The position numbers and the translations under genes are program-made. From assembly GCA_963402885.1 (NCBI GenBank), contig OY727101.1, positions 10,302,917 to 10,366,916 on the forward strand: a DNA stretch of 64,000 bases, read 5' to 3'. The notes beneath the pieces were generated by a model. It ran no database searches and was not told the DNA's origin. It worked only from the letters and a program-made list of their open reading frames with translations. Position 1 is the first letter of the stretch; every line of letters starts with the position of its first letter. Positions 37,201 through 52,200 of this stretch are shown one piece after another. The DNA comes from Antedon bifida. Its lineage: Eukaryota > Echinodermata > Crinoidea > Comatulida > Antedonidae.

Positions 37201-40200
37201 TGAAATAAATAAGTTTGAATGTACCATATATTATTTAATCACGTTTCCAACTTCTTAAAAATGCTTTATTAGGATTAACATATAACTTTATATACCTTGA
37301 TCTAGAGGCTGCGCATATGTGTCGTTGTATGTTTAATGAGTATAAGAGGAACATCCTATGGTAGTCAGACCAGTGTCATGGTGGTAGTGATGAGTGGTGG
37401 GGATGGTGATTGTTGTTTTTGGTGGTGGTGGTTGTTGTCAGACCAGTGAATGAATGAATGATGAATTATCACAACAATGTACCTGTCACGGTAATAGAGA
37501 ACACGCATGTTGCCGTATTTCCTGTGACATCAGAAGCAGTGTATGTGACAGATGTTTGGCCAACAGAGAAGTCTGATGAAGAAGCTATAGTAGAGGTGAA
37601 GGTATCGACCATGTGATTGTCAACTGCACTAGGCTCATCCCAGTTTACGTTCGCTGTGTCAAGATCTTCATCTGTAGTTGTTGTTATGTCACCGGGGCAG
37701 TCCATGATTGTTGGGATTTGGTCATCTACATACATAATATAAAATTGGTTAATTTCACACAGTTGCGGCTATTTTATAGGTCAGACAAGTGAATGAATGA
37801 TTTATCACAATAATGTACCTGTCACGGTAATCGAGAACACGCATGTCGCAGTGTTTCCTGTGACATCAGAAGCAGTGTATGTAACACAAATATCAATAAA
37901 GTTATTTTAATATTAAGCTCTGTCTAGACTATCAAACTAGTTGGACAAAAAAATGAGTAGTGCTCAAATTACAGTAGTGATATGTCGTCACATTTTTTCG
38001 TCACATTAAGTTTGATAGTGTAGACAGAGCTTTATAATGCATTTTTTTTACCAACGACTACTACTATAAATGAACTTGAAACAGCATTTCCTGAATCGTC
38101 TACGGCTGTATACGTCACAGTTGTAGTGCCGACACCATATGCATCTCCACTTGCATGATCTGACGTAACAACCACATTGCCAGAATTGTCGACGGCTGTT
38201 GGTTCAGTCCAGGTTGCAATAGATGTTGATGAACCCATACCAGGACTCAATGTCAGATCATTTGGAATGTCAGAAAGTACTGGAGATTCGTCATCTATTA
38301 GAAGACATGTATTATAATTTAGCTTCCAATAATACGCATTATTATGTACATATTTTTTATTATTTATTTATCTATTTTCGGTCACATCAACAATGAAATA
38401 CCCCGTCAGAATGGATTATATATAAAACAATTGATCTGAAAAATTGGAAAAGGAATCATTAGGAGAATTAACAGTTTTAAACATTCTTAACACCCTCACA
38501 TCTGTTCTATTCCTCAACGGTTTTTTTCTCAACTTGAATGCTTTGACTACCGAGCTTCTACCAATGCCGTTCCTGATTATATCAGAGGTCTGCTGGTCGA
38601 CCAAATACGCGATTTTCTACTAATTGTCCTTATTTTGTTCCTCGACAATTCTTAGAGATTTTTAAACAATGTTTTAGTTACAAAGCGCCTACATATTTTA
38701 ACAAAATTCCCAATTACAAAGCCTTTTGTTGATATTAACTCAAACGATTTATTGCTAGATAAGTTTTTTTTTCTTTTTATTTATTTACCATTTTAACGAT
38801 TAAACCTTTTATGTACAGATTTTATATACTTAACTTGTTCTGAATATTTTATATCCTTTTTTGTTTTTTTGAGGGCCCTAATGACCAATTCCTTCACTGG
38901 AACTGGATAGGCCACCCTCATTAAAGATGGTGATAAATAAACAAAAATAAATTAATAAACAATTCAAGATCATCGCCAAAAAGTAAACACGGAAAAGAGA
39001 AGGCTTAAAAAAAGGTAATTAAAAAAAATATTAAATAAATTGGCTTAAATTTTGAAGGAATCCAGATATTCTATTATAGTTTTAATCACTTGGAATGTCT
39101 GAGAGTGCTGGCGTTTCGTCATCTCTTAGAAGACACTGAATTATAATTTTATTCAATAATACGCATTATTATTTAAACATTGTTAAAATATTAAAAGTAA
39201 TATTTATTATACCTTCAATTGTTATCGTAAAACTTGAGGTTGCTTCATTTCCTGCCAAATCTACAGCAGTATATGTAACTGTTGTTGTACCAATTGAAAA
39301 CGAATCTCCACTGTTATGTGATGACGATATATCAATTACTCCAACATTATCAGTGATTGATGGCGCTGACCATGTTACAGTTGAACTATCTGATCCTGAA
39401 TCCGAGTTTTGTGTAACGTCAATTGGTAAGTTTGTGATTTCTGGAGGAGTTGTATCATGTTCTTTAAAAGAAAAAATAGGTAGAAATAAGTGACAATCAG
39501 GTTACCACATTAGAAATATCTACCCAACCGTTTACCACAGTATCACCACCGTCGAGTCTTTTAGCTACTGTATAATCATAACGTTTTTTTAGGCCTAAGT
39601 AAATCATAACGTGAAACAAGTATTATACCATGAACAGTAACAGTGAATGATTCCTCTTGGTTATTTCCAGAATCATCAGTCACAGAATAAGTTACAAGAG
39701 TTTCACCAACATCAAAACTATCACCAGGTGAGTGTGTTGATGAAACAAATGTGGTTCCAGAGTTGTCAGAAGCTGAAGGCGTGTCCCATGTGATAGTACT
39801 GGAAGTCTCTCCAGATTCGGCAAACTGCACAATGTCGGAGGGGACATTTGCCAGAACCGGCGGTTCATTGTCTGAAAAAGTCAAAACATACATAACACGG
39901 CACTGTAAAACTACTAAAATTGTAAATAACTAAATTGTACATTTTCTTCACAAACTGAATGTATTTTTATATAGCACTATTCTTGATATGTATTTCATTT
40001 GCATTCCTCTGTGAGTGATAATCGTTGTTTGTTTATTGAATGAATAAAATAGATAACAGATACTCAAATGTTTCTTTTCCATAAGCATACAGTACTGTAA
40101 TTTAATTTTACCTTCTACAGTTATTTCAAACGTGCATGTCTCCACATTTGCTGGTGACGCCGTATCAACTGCTACATAACTCACAGAAACCGATCCAATC

Positions 40201-43200
40201 ACAAAGTCTCCAACTGTTTCTGTAGAGGATAGCGTGACTATTCCAGAGTTATCAGTTGCGGTAGGCTCAGTCCAATCGACATAACCCGTGTTCGAGTTTG
40301 TAGATGTAGACACAATAATATCACTTGGACAATTTTCAATTACTGGTGCTTCGATATCTGTAATGTGTATTGAAATTACTGGAGTTGTTATAAAGAAAAA
40401 GACATCGTTATTAAAGAATGTGGCCAACTATATGAAATTAGTAAAGAATTTGATATAGTTTTAAAATCAAATTACCTTGAACGGCCACTGCAAACTCACA
40501 AGTATCAGAATTCCCCGATGGGTCTATAGCAGTATACGTCACTGTGATTTCACCAATATCGAAAAAAGTACCAGAAGAATGTGTTGACTCAAGCGATTCA
40601 ACATTTCCCGAGTTGTCAATAGGATTTGGTTCAGTCCAGGAGACGACGGCTCCTGCATTCCCATTTTCGTTGTTTACGACAATATTGTCTGGACAGGTTC
40701 CATTAAAATCAGGTGGCGAAATGTCTACATAATATACATTTTTCCATAACATAAATTATTATACTTGTAACTTTGTAGAGAATCATTTGGAATTATTAGT
40801 TTTACATTTGAAAGATACATTTTATAAGTCGACGTATTATCAATAAATAAAATCAATATCACTTTAACATCGTGCCTACGATATAACCGTATGCCATTAA
40901 GGCTATATAGATTAAGAGATTCTTTCTTTCCGTACGCCATTAAGGCTACTGTATATGGATCAAGAGCTTCTTTCTTTCCGTACGCCATCAAGCCTATATA
41001 ATATAGATCAAGAGCATCTTTCTTTCCGTACGCCATCAAGCCTAAATAGATCAAGAGCTTCTTTCTTTCTTTCCGTACGCTGGCATCATAAAATGCATTG
41101 TTTTACTGTAATATACGTTTGTTATATAATTGCTCTTTGAGTTAATACTATTTCATTGTATGTTCACATCATACATCTACATATTATGACAATAAATTTA
41201 ATGTGAATCGTAAAATATCATATGATTCCTTACCTGATACTTCAACAGTAAATAAACATTCAGCAGAGTTGCTCGATGGATCCGTTGCTGTGTATGTGAC
41301 CTGCGTCACACCAACTGGAAAAGAATCACCTGGGTTGTAATCAGACGCCGTCACAACATTACCAGAGTTATCCGTTGCACTTGGTACAGTCCACGTCGCT
41401 GTAGCAACATCGGAGTCACTGTCTACATCAACTTCAACGGTAGTTGGACAGCCTGATATGGTTGGGTTCTCATTGTCTATCAAAATGAATTGCCGTCCTC
41501 GTTATCGTTATTATCATTATCATTATTACTGCGTTTTATTATAATTTCATTTTACTAACTATTTAAAAAAGGTGAATATATTAAAGTAATCATACCATTA
41601 ACAGTAATTAGAAACGAACAACTCGCCGTATTTCCAGAAACATCAGTAACCTGGTACGCAAGTGTGTTTTCTCCGATTGGTAGATTATCCCCTGAACTAT
41701 AAGAGTGGCCATCTTCAGCTACAGTGACGGTCATATCAGAATTATCACTGGAACTAATTGACCATGTGACTACCGCTGTAGCAGCATTAGACTCAGTGTT
41801 GCTTGTTATGTCATCTGGGCATAGTACAGTCGGTGGTTCTTCATCTAAAGAAATAATAATACTAATAAAATAAAATATCAGAAATAGGCGCCTACATTTA
41901 TAGGGAACTATATTGGTTATGCAATTCAGTACTGTAAGGATAATTACAATATTTACCTATAATTGTAATATCAAAAGAGCACGTAGCCGTATTACCATAC
42001 GGATCCGCTGCAGTGATGGAAATCGTGTATGCCTGAACTGGATACTGGAAATCATACTCTGTCTGGACTCCAGTTGAGGTGATAGAAACAGAATCACTGT
42101 TATCAGTGGCCGTTGGAGATGGTATCGTCACTGACGCATAACTTTCACCGGTATCAGTTGAAATCATTGCTGGAAAAACTGGACACGATATCACGGGATC
42201 TTCGTCATCTATGACAAAAATAAGCGTTTTATATTATATTGAGAAAATGAATAGTTTCCTACATTTCATTTAAAGTTTATTTAAGTTTGTTACTTACCTT
42301 CAACAGTGACAACAAATGAATACGTATCTGTATTACCAAAATCATCAGTAGCTGTATATGTTACCGTTGTGTTTCCAATTGGAAAAACTGAATCTGGTGA
42401 TACAGTTGAGGTTAAAGTAACATTGCCTGAGTTATCTGTTGCAGTTGGTTCAGTCCATGAAACAGTTGTATCTGGCTCACCCGGATCAGTAGACGATGTT
42501 ATATCTATTGGTCCGTTGGTAATCGTTGGAGGTTCATCGTCTGTTATTGTGACAGTAAATGTGCTAGTTAACACGTTATTGTTGACGTCAGTTGCGGTAT
42601 ACGTGACGGTGGTTTCACCGATGGTGAATGTGCTTCCCGATGCGATGTCCGATGTGACTGTCACAGGTTCATTGGAGTTGTCGGATACAGTAGGCTCTGT
42701 CCATGTTACAATGGTATTATCAGTACCAACATCTGTTGATATTGCTATGTTTTCTGGAACATTACTTAATACAGGAGGCTCATCATCTACGGATTTAAAT
42801 CGATAAAAGTCGATAAAATTAAATAACTTCATCTCCTTCTGTGAAATTTATCTTGCTACGTTCAAGTAAAAAGACAAATTTCATTCAAAATATTATGTAG
42901 ATAATGTAGATCAAATGGATTAGTATTAATACTAAAAACAAGAGCAGATATTACATATCTTCAAGGGTTGATCTCAAAACATTAAATTATATTATTATAC
43001 ACGGAAGTGTCTAATGTAATATATTATGTGAACAATAAGTGGTTCAGAATTTGGATCTGAAAATTTGGATTTGAAATGCCACCAATATTTAATGGAGCCA
43101 TTCTAACTATATACTTTTCAGTGGTTTGAATTTGGTAAAGATCCGTCTAAAATTAGTAACATATTAAAAAGTGGTCCAGAATTGAGATCCTGGTTCGCCA

Positions 43201-46200
43201 CACAAATTGAATGGAGTCATTGTAACTATATACCTTTAATTGGTTTGAATTTCGTAAGTGGTCCAGATTAGGGTAAACATGTAATAGAGTCGTTCCTGAC
43301 CACATATCTATCCGTGGTTCAAATTTGTTAAAGATTCTTTTTAGTGTTGACGTTGTTCTGCTAACAGACCAACTTCATTGGCGGAGATAATAATATTGCA
43401 ACAATTATATACAAAACAATAACAAAACAAACAATTTTTTAAACATAAATTAAAATGTAAAGTAATTCGTACCAGTAATATCGATCACAAAAGAACATTC
43501 ATCGGTGTTTCCGGACAAATCAATTGCTTCAAATATTATTGTAATATTACCAATTGAGAACGTATCACCTGACTCAAATGAGTGACCAGAACTATTAATC
43601 GCCACAGAACCTGAATTATCCGTTGCTGTGACGTCTGACCATGTAACTGTGGTGGACGGTTGCCCTGGATCTGTTGATTGAGTGATGTCATCTGGACATG
43701 TGATTACTGGTGGCTCATTATCTTAAATATTAAAATATTAAGAATTAAAAAATAAAATAGGCTAATATGAATTTAAAAAAAACTCAGTTTAATCTATAAT
43801 AGGATTCGGTACCTCATTGAGATTATATTGTGTGTTCAGTTCATCACAACAAAACAAAATCCCCTTTTTTACGATATACTGTTATAGCCTACCTATCACT
43901 TCAATGTTAAACAAGCATTCCGTTTCTAGTCCGGCTGCATCTGACGCAATATACGTCACTTCGGTAACACCAACGCCGAAATCACTTCCTGGTGAATGAG
44001 ATTCCACAAAACTGTCAACGCCAACGTTATCGGTAGCAACTGGTGGAGTCCATGTAAAAGTGGACACTGCTTCTCCTGCATCTGTTTCTACTGATTGGTT
44101 TACCGGACAATTTGAAATTATGGGAGGCTGGTCATCTGTAAAGAAATTTGTTTTTTTTTTATTATTTTTGTATTTGTAAGCCATGGTGTTTCTGAATGAA
44201 ATAGTAACACTAATTGTATCTAGATGGAATTAATGTAACTAAACAATATGTACATGCGCAAGCCTATATAAAATACTAAATAAAATATAATTTATCAGGT
44301 CAAACAGAGTTTTGTAAAATGAAATGAAGCCTAGAAAATGGGAGTCCATGTTTTGTTTTGATGAGGCTCAGACTCACCATATATGGTAACAACAAACGTG
44401 CAAACACCCAAATTTCCTGATGTGTCAAATGCCTCATATCTGATTGTGGTGCCACCAATTGGAAACTGTGACCCAGGAGTGTGGCTTGCTGTAGTTAAAA
44501 GGTGATTAACTTCAACGTTGTCCCTGGCACTAGGAGGTGACCATACAGACATTCCGGTATCAGACCCTGGATCTGTAGGAAGTTCTGTGTCACTAGGGCA
44601 ACCAGCAAAATGTGGAGCCTCATTATCTAAAGATAAATAACAATAACTTTAATATTTCATTATAAACTCAAATGTGCTGTCAATGCGCATGTATCTAACA
44701 CTACAACCATCAGAAAAAAGTTCAATACGTTCCTACAATAAGGTGATTTGTTTAATAACAAAGTTGGTTATTTAAATAGCATTACGTAAGAAGACACAAA
44801 TAAAGAGAGGTATGAATAAGAATCAATAAATTACCTTCAACTGTAATATTGAACACACAGAGCACAGTGTTTCCGGATGTGTCTGTTGCCGTGTATGTAA
44901 CCTCCAATGGTTCCAATCCAAATAAGACCGTTTCTACGGGTGCATGCGTGCCAACCAAGGTATCGACGGCAACATTATCGGATGCATCAGGTTCCGTCCA
45001 ATTTACATAAGCAAAATTTTCATCCGGTTCTGTGTCAATTAGTATGTTCGATGGACAGGTTTCTTTGAAAGAAGGCGCTTGGTTGTCTTAAAAGAAAGAT
45101 TATGAATATACAATATATTATTATAAAGAATTTCTATAATCATGATAGTAGGCCTATTATTGTAATTTAAATCATATTTTCCACACTTTATTATTTTCTA
45201 CGTATAGCAAAAGAATGTTCGATTTACACGAATTTTGGTAGTCAATTTCGTGAGATACCTACCTGTATAGACTCTACATATGCCTCGGCGGAAGTGTCTA
45301 TACAGGTAGGTATCTCACGAAATAGACTATAATGCATCACCTGTCATGAGTTAAATGGAATTATGGTTTCGACATAATTGTATAAGATAAACAGTTATAT
45401 AGAAATTTAGGTCATTCAATTTTATAGAAAGGATTTTTTTCCTAATTTAGGTAAACATAACGGTTAAACTAGAAGTACTAAAAAATAACACGATTACGAA
45501 GACTAATTTTGTTTTGTATTTCACTCGATCTTTCTGTTAACTAAGATAGGCTATCGTTTTAATTTAGCTTGTGATTTTAATTATTTTGATTATAATTATA
45601 TAAAACAATATAGCAATGTTCAACTAAACTTACCATTTACTGTAACTATAAACGTACAGTTTCCAACATTTCCAGATCCGTCTTCGGCTGTGTAAGTGAC
45701 AGTTGTGTTACCAAAATTAAAAGTATTACCAGGTTGATGTGATTGGTCCTCAAAGGCAACTATGTCTGAGTTGTCAGTTACAGATGGTTCAGTCCAGGCT
45801 GCAGAGGCTGTTGACAATCCTTCATCCGTGTCTACGCGTATGTCAGTAGGACAGTTTGTCCATTGAGGTGGCTCAGCATCTAAGAAATGAACGTACATGT
45901 GATATATAACGACATATGACAAAAATAAATGCGACATTCTACTTATAAATAATAATAAGCGACGTCGTCAAAAGGATAATGTAGTTGATTGCAGGGGAAT
46001 GGTCGTCGCGCGTTAACAACCCAGTTGAATCAATGCATTATAATTCTAGCCAAATTTATTTAAATAGTATTTTTTTTTTTTGGATTTAAAGTTTAATCGC
46101 ACAGCTAATTGATCAGCGCTATTTGAACATTATTTCTGCAGAAAGTAGTGTCAGTAAAAAAATAATTTAATTCGTTAAAATGTACTCACACAAGCTACAC

Positions 46201-49200
46201 CCTTTGTTAACATAAACACATTTTGTTTCTCATTTCAATTTCTTAACATTTATTAATGTAAACCTACAAACTAAAACCAAATGTGCATACCAATAATTAG
46301 GATTGAAAAGTTACAGTATCCTGTATTGCCAGTTTCATCGACTGCTTTATAAATGATGTCATAACCAGGTCCAATAAAGTATGCGTCTCCCGATGAATGA
46401 ATTGATAGTGCGCTGACAATCGGATTTGGATCTACATTATCAGTGACTACAAGATCATCCCACTGTATCACTTGTAACTTGGTGCCAGTTAATGTGTTTT
46501 CTTCCATGTCATTTGGGCAATTGGTGAATTCGGGAGGTTGTTTATCTGCAGTAATAATAGTAGATTACATTTAAACTGCCTATATATCTTCAGCTTTGTT
46601 GCAAGTTTAAAAGTCTTGCGATTTATTTTCATTTCAGCATGGACATTTATTTTCAACAACCACACTTACCTGTTACTTCAATGTAGAAGGTACAAGACAC
46701 ATTTTCATTTCCAGAAAGGTCTGTACCTGTGTAGAATACATCAGCATTGTCGTAGAATGCTGTGTAAGGGTCATGTGTGCTTGTGACGTTAACGAAACCG
46801 GAATTATCAGTGTAAACTGGCTCTGTCCAGTTCACAATAACATAATCCATGTTATGTCCAATAGTTAAATATTGATCTTCCGGGCATATATCATAATATG
46901 GAACTTCATTATCTAAAAGCAAAAACGTTTTTATTTTATTTCATAGTGTTCACAGTTAGAAAAATACATTTACATTTTTACTAAAGATTATTTTCCTAAT
47001 AGAAGTCAACTTTAGACGTCTTACCATTAAGAGTAATTGTAAATGAACATACTCGGCTGTTCATTGATGGGTCAGTTCCTTCATACGTCACAGTAATAGT
47101 TGATGTAAGTCCACTATCTAAGGTAATTTGGTATGGAGAGCTGTGACTTTCAGTAACTGTGACGGTTTCACCAGAGTTGTCAGTAAATACTGGTGTTGTC
47201 CAAGTTGCTGTTGCATAATTTTCACCTAAATCAGTGTTTAGTACTATATCTAGTGGACAGGAATCGAATTCTGGATTTTCAGTATCTGGTATATAAAAAA
47301 AATAAACGTATTGGGTTTCAGTGGTATTGTGACGCATGGCTTGATAATTTACATATTACGAAGTAATCTTGTTTCTACGTAATGCTCTCTATCTCTAAGG
47401 CACGCCGTGCTATTGATCGTTTTGTTCAATCACGGAATGGCGTAGAGCTAAAGTGTGTTTAAAGTCTAATACATGGTTCGTTATCTGGGCGTGTATAATG
47501 TATGCTCTCTGCGCCCCCAAAACAGTATGTAGAAGTAATTTAGATTACCTGACACAGTAATATCAAACGTGCACTGTTCCGTATTACCAGCTGGGTCAAC
47601 TCCATCGTAGGTCACAGTGACTGTATTTGAGAGACCACTACTTAATTCAACTTGGATGCTGGGCGTATGTGAAGCTGTTACAACAACAGTTTCTCCAGAA
47701 TTGTCTGTAAAGCTAGGAACAGTCCACGTCACAGTTGCAAAACTCTCTCCGGCGTCTGTGTTTGGAGTCATGGAAGAAGGACATGCATCGTACACTGGAC
47801 TTTCAACATCTGTTTAAAAAAAACCAGTAATAGAGAATCTTTTTTAATGTTTCTTTCCTATATAGATTATTTTGGTTTATTGAAATAAAAAAGAATATTA
47901 ACAATACAAAATTATATACAAATTTTTTCATCATGGAAAATGAGAGATGAAATATTGAATACAAGAAAACATAATCAAAATGTTACACATACCTGAAACT
48001 GTAACATCAAATGTACAGGTAATTGAGTTACCGGCAACATCTGTTGCGACATACGACACAGTTGTTGTAGATTCTAATCCACTACTTAGACTGACTACAG
48101 TCGAAGGAGTATGCGTTGGTACAACTGTTGGTGACAATCCAGAATTGTCACTAAACGTCGGCTCTGTCCATGTGACAGTGGCGTAACTTTGTGACGTATC
48201 AGTATTCTGGTTAGTATTTGAAGGACAGTTCACAAACGTTGGATTTTCGGTATCTGTAGATTAATTTAGATAACAAACATCATAAATATGTTTTTAAAGA
48301 AGAAACTAGAAAGAGTTTCCCTGTTTAAAATAAAAGTCTTGCATTTCAAAAGCTGAACTTGAATAATAAGTGTAAGTAAATAATTACTATGTATTTGAAC
48401 GTGTAACTTACCCGATACCGTCAGTGTAAAAGTACATTGTAGGCTGTTACTAGAAGGATCCGTTGCTTCATAAGTAACTGTTAACGTTGTTGGTAAACCA
48501 CCTGTAAGCGACACCTGTGTTCCAGGTGAATGAGTTTCAGTTACACCTGGAGTTTCATCTGAATTGTCACTGAAAGTTGGTGGTGTCCAAGTGAATGTTT
48601 GGTAGTCCTCACCTGCTGCAGTTGACAGAGCTTGATTTGAAGGGCACAAATCAAGTGTTGGTGCTTCGTTGTCTAGTAAAAAAGATGCCAATAATCACAA
48701 CATCTATAAACGGTTTTTTTAATTACACACATTCAACAGTTATTATACCGGGTTGTCGAATGCATACATATTCGCTTAAACTTAATTATATGGGTTTAGA
48801 CAGATGGAAGTTATTTTGTAAACTGTTTTAACGTACCATTTACTGTAACTGTAAAAGTACAATCTGTTGCAGAATTCATTGATGGATCTACAAGAGTGTA
48901 CGTTATCGTTTCCATAGCTGTTAAACCAGAAGACAAACTTAGCTGGTATCCTGGTGATTGTGATGAGCCGGATGTGTACAATCCAGAGTTGTCACTAAAT
49001 GTTGGTTCTGTCCAGGTTGTGGTGGCGTATGCTTCTCCCGGATCAGTATCAAATGTTGCATCAGATGGACAACCTGTTATAACTGGAACCTCAACGTCTG
49101 ATATAAGATAAAAAGATTGTTTCAATTTCTTTCAATGATATACTGTTACTAATATATAATTAAAGTGTTAAGGTTATAATATATATAGCAAGACAGTTTC

Positions 49201-52200
49201 GGTTTCTTTAAACAGGAATTTTAAAATGTATTTTATACGTGATTAAATACTTTTTTGCAGATCAATATTAAGTACAATGTGTTTTAAAATTCAAATCTTA
49301 ATTACCAGAAACAGTAATATCAAACGTGCACTGTTCTGTGTTACCAGCTGGGTCAACTCCATCGTAGGTCACAGTGACTGTATTTGAGAGACCACTACTT
49401 AATTCAACTTGGATGCTGGGCGTATGTGAAGCTGTTACAACAACAGTTTCTCCAGAATTGTCTGTAAAGCTAGGAACAGTCCACGTCACAGTTGCAAAAC
49501 TCTCTCCGGCGTCTGTGTTTGGAGTCATGGAAGAAGGACATGCATCGTACACTGGACTTTCAACATCTGTTAAAAAAAAAACCAGTAATAGAGAATCTTT
49601 TTTAATGTTTCTTTCCTATATAGATTATTTTGGTTTATTGAAATAAAAAAGAATATTAACAATACAAAATTATATACAAATTTTTTCATTATGGAAAATG
49701 AGAGATGAAATATTGAATACAAGAAAACATAATCAAAATGTTACACATACCTGAAACTGTAACATCAAATGTACAGGTAATTGAGTTACCGGCAACATCT
49801 GTTGCGACATACGACACAGTTGTTGTAGATTCTAATCCACTGCTTAGACTAACTACAATCGAAGGAGTATGCGTTGGTACAACTGTTGGTGACAATCCAG
49901 AATTGTCACTAAACGTCGGCTCTGTCCATGTGACAGTGGCGTAACTTTGTGACGTATCAGTATTCTGGTTAATATTTGAAGGACAGTTCACAAACGTTGG
50001 ATTTTCGGTATCTGTAGATTAATTTAGATAACAAACATCATAAATATGTTTTTAAAGAAGAAACTAGAAAGAGTTATCTATACTTTCACATTTACGTCAT
50101 TATTGTGATGAATTTCCCTGTTTAAAATAAAAGTCTTGCATTTCAAAAGCTGAACTTGAATAATAAGTGTAAGTAAATAATTACTATGTATTTGAACGTG
50201 TAACTTACCCGATACCGTCAATGTAAAAGTACATTGTAGGCTGTTACTAGAAGGATCCGTTGCTTCATAAGTAACTGTTAACGTTGTTGGTAAACCACCT
50301 GTAAGCGACACCTGTGTTCCAGGTGAATGAGTTTCAGTTACACCTGGAATTTCATCTGAATTGTCACTGAAAGTTGGTGGTGTCCAAGTGAATGTTTGGT
50401 AGTCCTCACCTGCTGCCGTTGACAGAGCTTGATTTGAAGGGCACACATCAAGTGTTGGTGCTTCGTTGTCTAGTAAAAAAGATGCCAATAATCACAACAT
50501 CTATAAACGGTTTTTTGAATTAAACACATTCAACAGTTATCATACCGGGTTGTCGAATGCATACATATTCGCTTAAACTTAAGTATGTGGGTTTAGACAG
50601 ATGGAAGTTATTTTGTAAACTGTTTTAACGTACCATTTACCGTAACTGTAAAAGTACAATCTGTTGCAGAATTCATTGATGGGTCTACAAGAGTGTACGT
50701 TATCGTTTCCATAGCTGTTAAACCAGAAGACAAACTTAGCTGGTATCCTGGTGATTGTGATGAGCCGGATGTGTACAATCCAGAGTTGTCACTAAATGTT
50801 GGTTCTGTCCAGGTTGTGGTGGCGTATGCTTCTCCCGGATCAGTATCAAATGTTGCATCAGATGGACAACCTGTTATAACTGGAACCTCAACGTCTGATA
50901 AAAGAAAAAAAGATTGTTTCAATTTCTTTCAATGATATACTGTTACTGATATATAATTAAAGTGAAAGTTATAATATATATAGCAAGACATTTTTGGTTT
51001 CATTGAAATGGCATTTTAAAATGTATTTTATACGTGTTCAAATACTTTTTTGCAGATAAATATTAAGTACAATGTGTTTTAAAATTCAAATCCTAATTAC
51101 CAGAAACAGTAATATCAAACGTGCACTGTTCCGTATTACCAGCTGGGTCAACTCCATCGTAGGTCACAGTGACTGTATTTGAGAGACCACTACTTAATTC
51201 AACTTGGATGCTGGGCGTATGTGAAGCTGTTACAACAACAGTTTCTCCAGAATTGTCTGTAAAGCTAGGAACAGTCCACGTCACAGTTGCAAAACTCTCT
51301 CCGGCGTCTGTGTTTGGAGTCATGGAAGATGGACATACATCGTACACTGGACTTTCAACATCTGTTAAAAAAAACCCAGTAGTATAGAATCTTTTTTAAT
51401 GTGTCTTTTTAATAAAAGAGAACAAATACGAATTTAATTAAAATTAACATTTTATCAAGGAAAATGAAAGAGATCGAAATTTTCATATGAGAAAACATAA
51501 CCGAAAAAAAACCTTTTTAAATTTAGGCCCTATACATACCTGACACTGTAACATCAAATGTACAGGTAATTGAGTTACCGGCAACATCTGTTGCAACATA
51601 CGACACAGTTGTTGTAGATTCTAATCCACTGCTTAGACTAACTACAATCGAAGGAGTATGCGTTGGTACAACTGTTGGTGACAATCCAGAATTGTCACTA
51701 AACGTCGGCTCTGTCCATGTGACAGTGGCGTAACTCTGTGACGTATCAGTATTCTGGTTAATATTTGAAGGACAGTTCACAAACGTTGGATTTTCGGTAT
51801 CTGTAGATTAATTTAAATAACAAAAAACATAAATATGTTTTTAAAGAAGAAACTAGAATGAGTTATCTATACTTTCACATTTACGTTATTATTGTGATGA
51901 ATTTCCTTGTTTAAAATAAAAGTCTTGCATTTCAAAAGCTGAACTTAAATAAGTGTAAGTTAATAGTTACTATGTATTTGAACGTGTAACTTACCCGATA
52001 CCGTCAATGTAAAAGTACATTGTAGGCTGTTACTAGAAGGATCCGTTGCTTCATAAGTAACTGTTAACGTTGTTGATAAACCACCTGTAAGCGACACCTG
52101 TGTTCCAGGTGAATGAGTTTCAGTTACACCTGGAGTTTCATCTGAATTGTCACTGAAAGTTGGTGGTGTCCAAGTGAATGTTTGGTAGTCCTCACCTGCT

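Noticed and set aside
40725-41054. Minus ORF with repeated YGKKEALD-like units
   Set aside because: It is read-through of an intronic minisatellite, with no splice context or domain.
42306-42806. Long plus-strand ORF of 166 codons
   Set aside because: It is the complement of the HYR27-28 exon; the HYR motifs, splice sites and phase are all on the minus strand. The plus ORFs at 29169-29594, 33868-34152 and 28421-28651 are the same kind of shadow.
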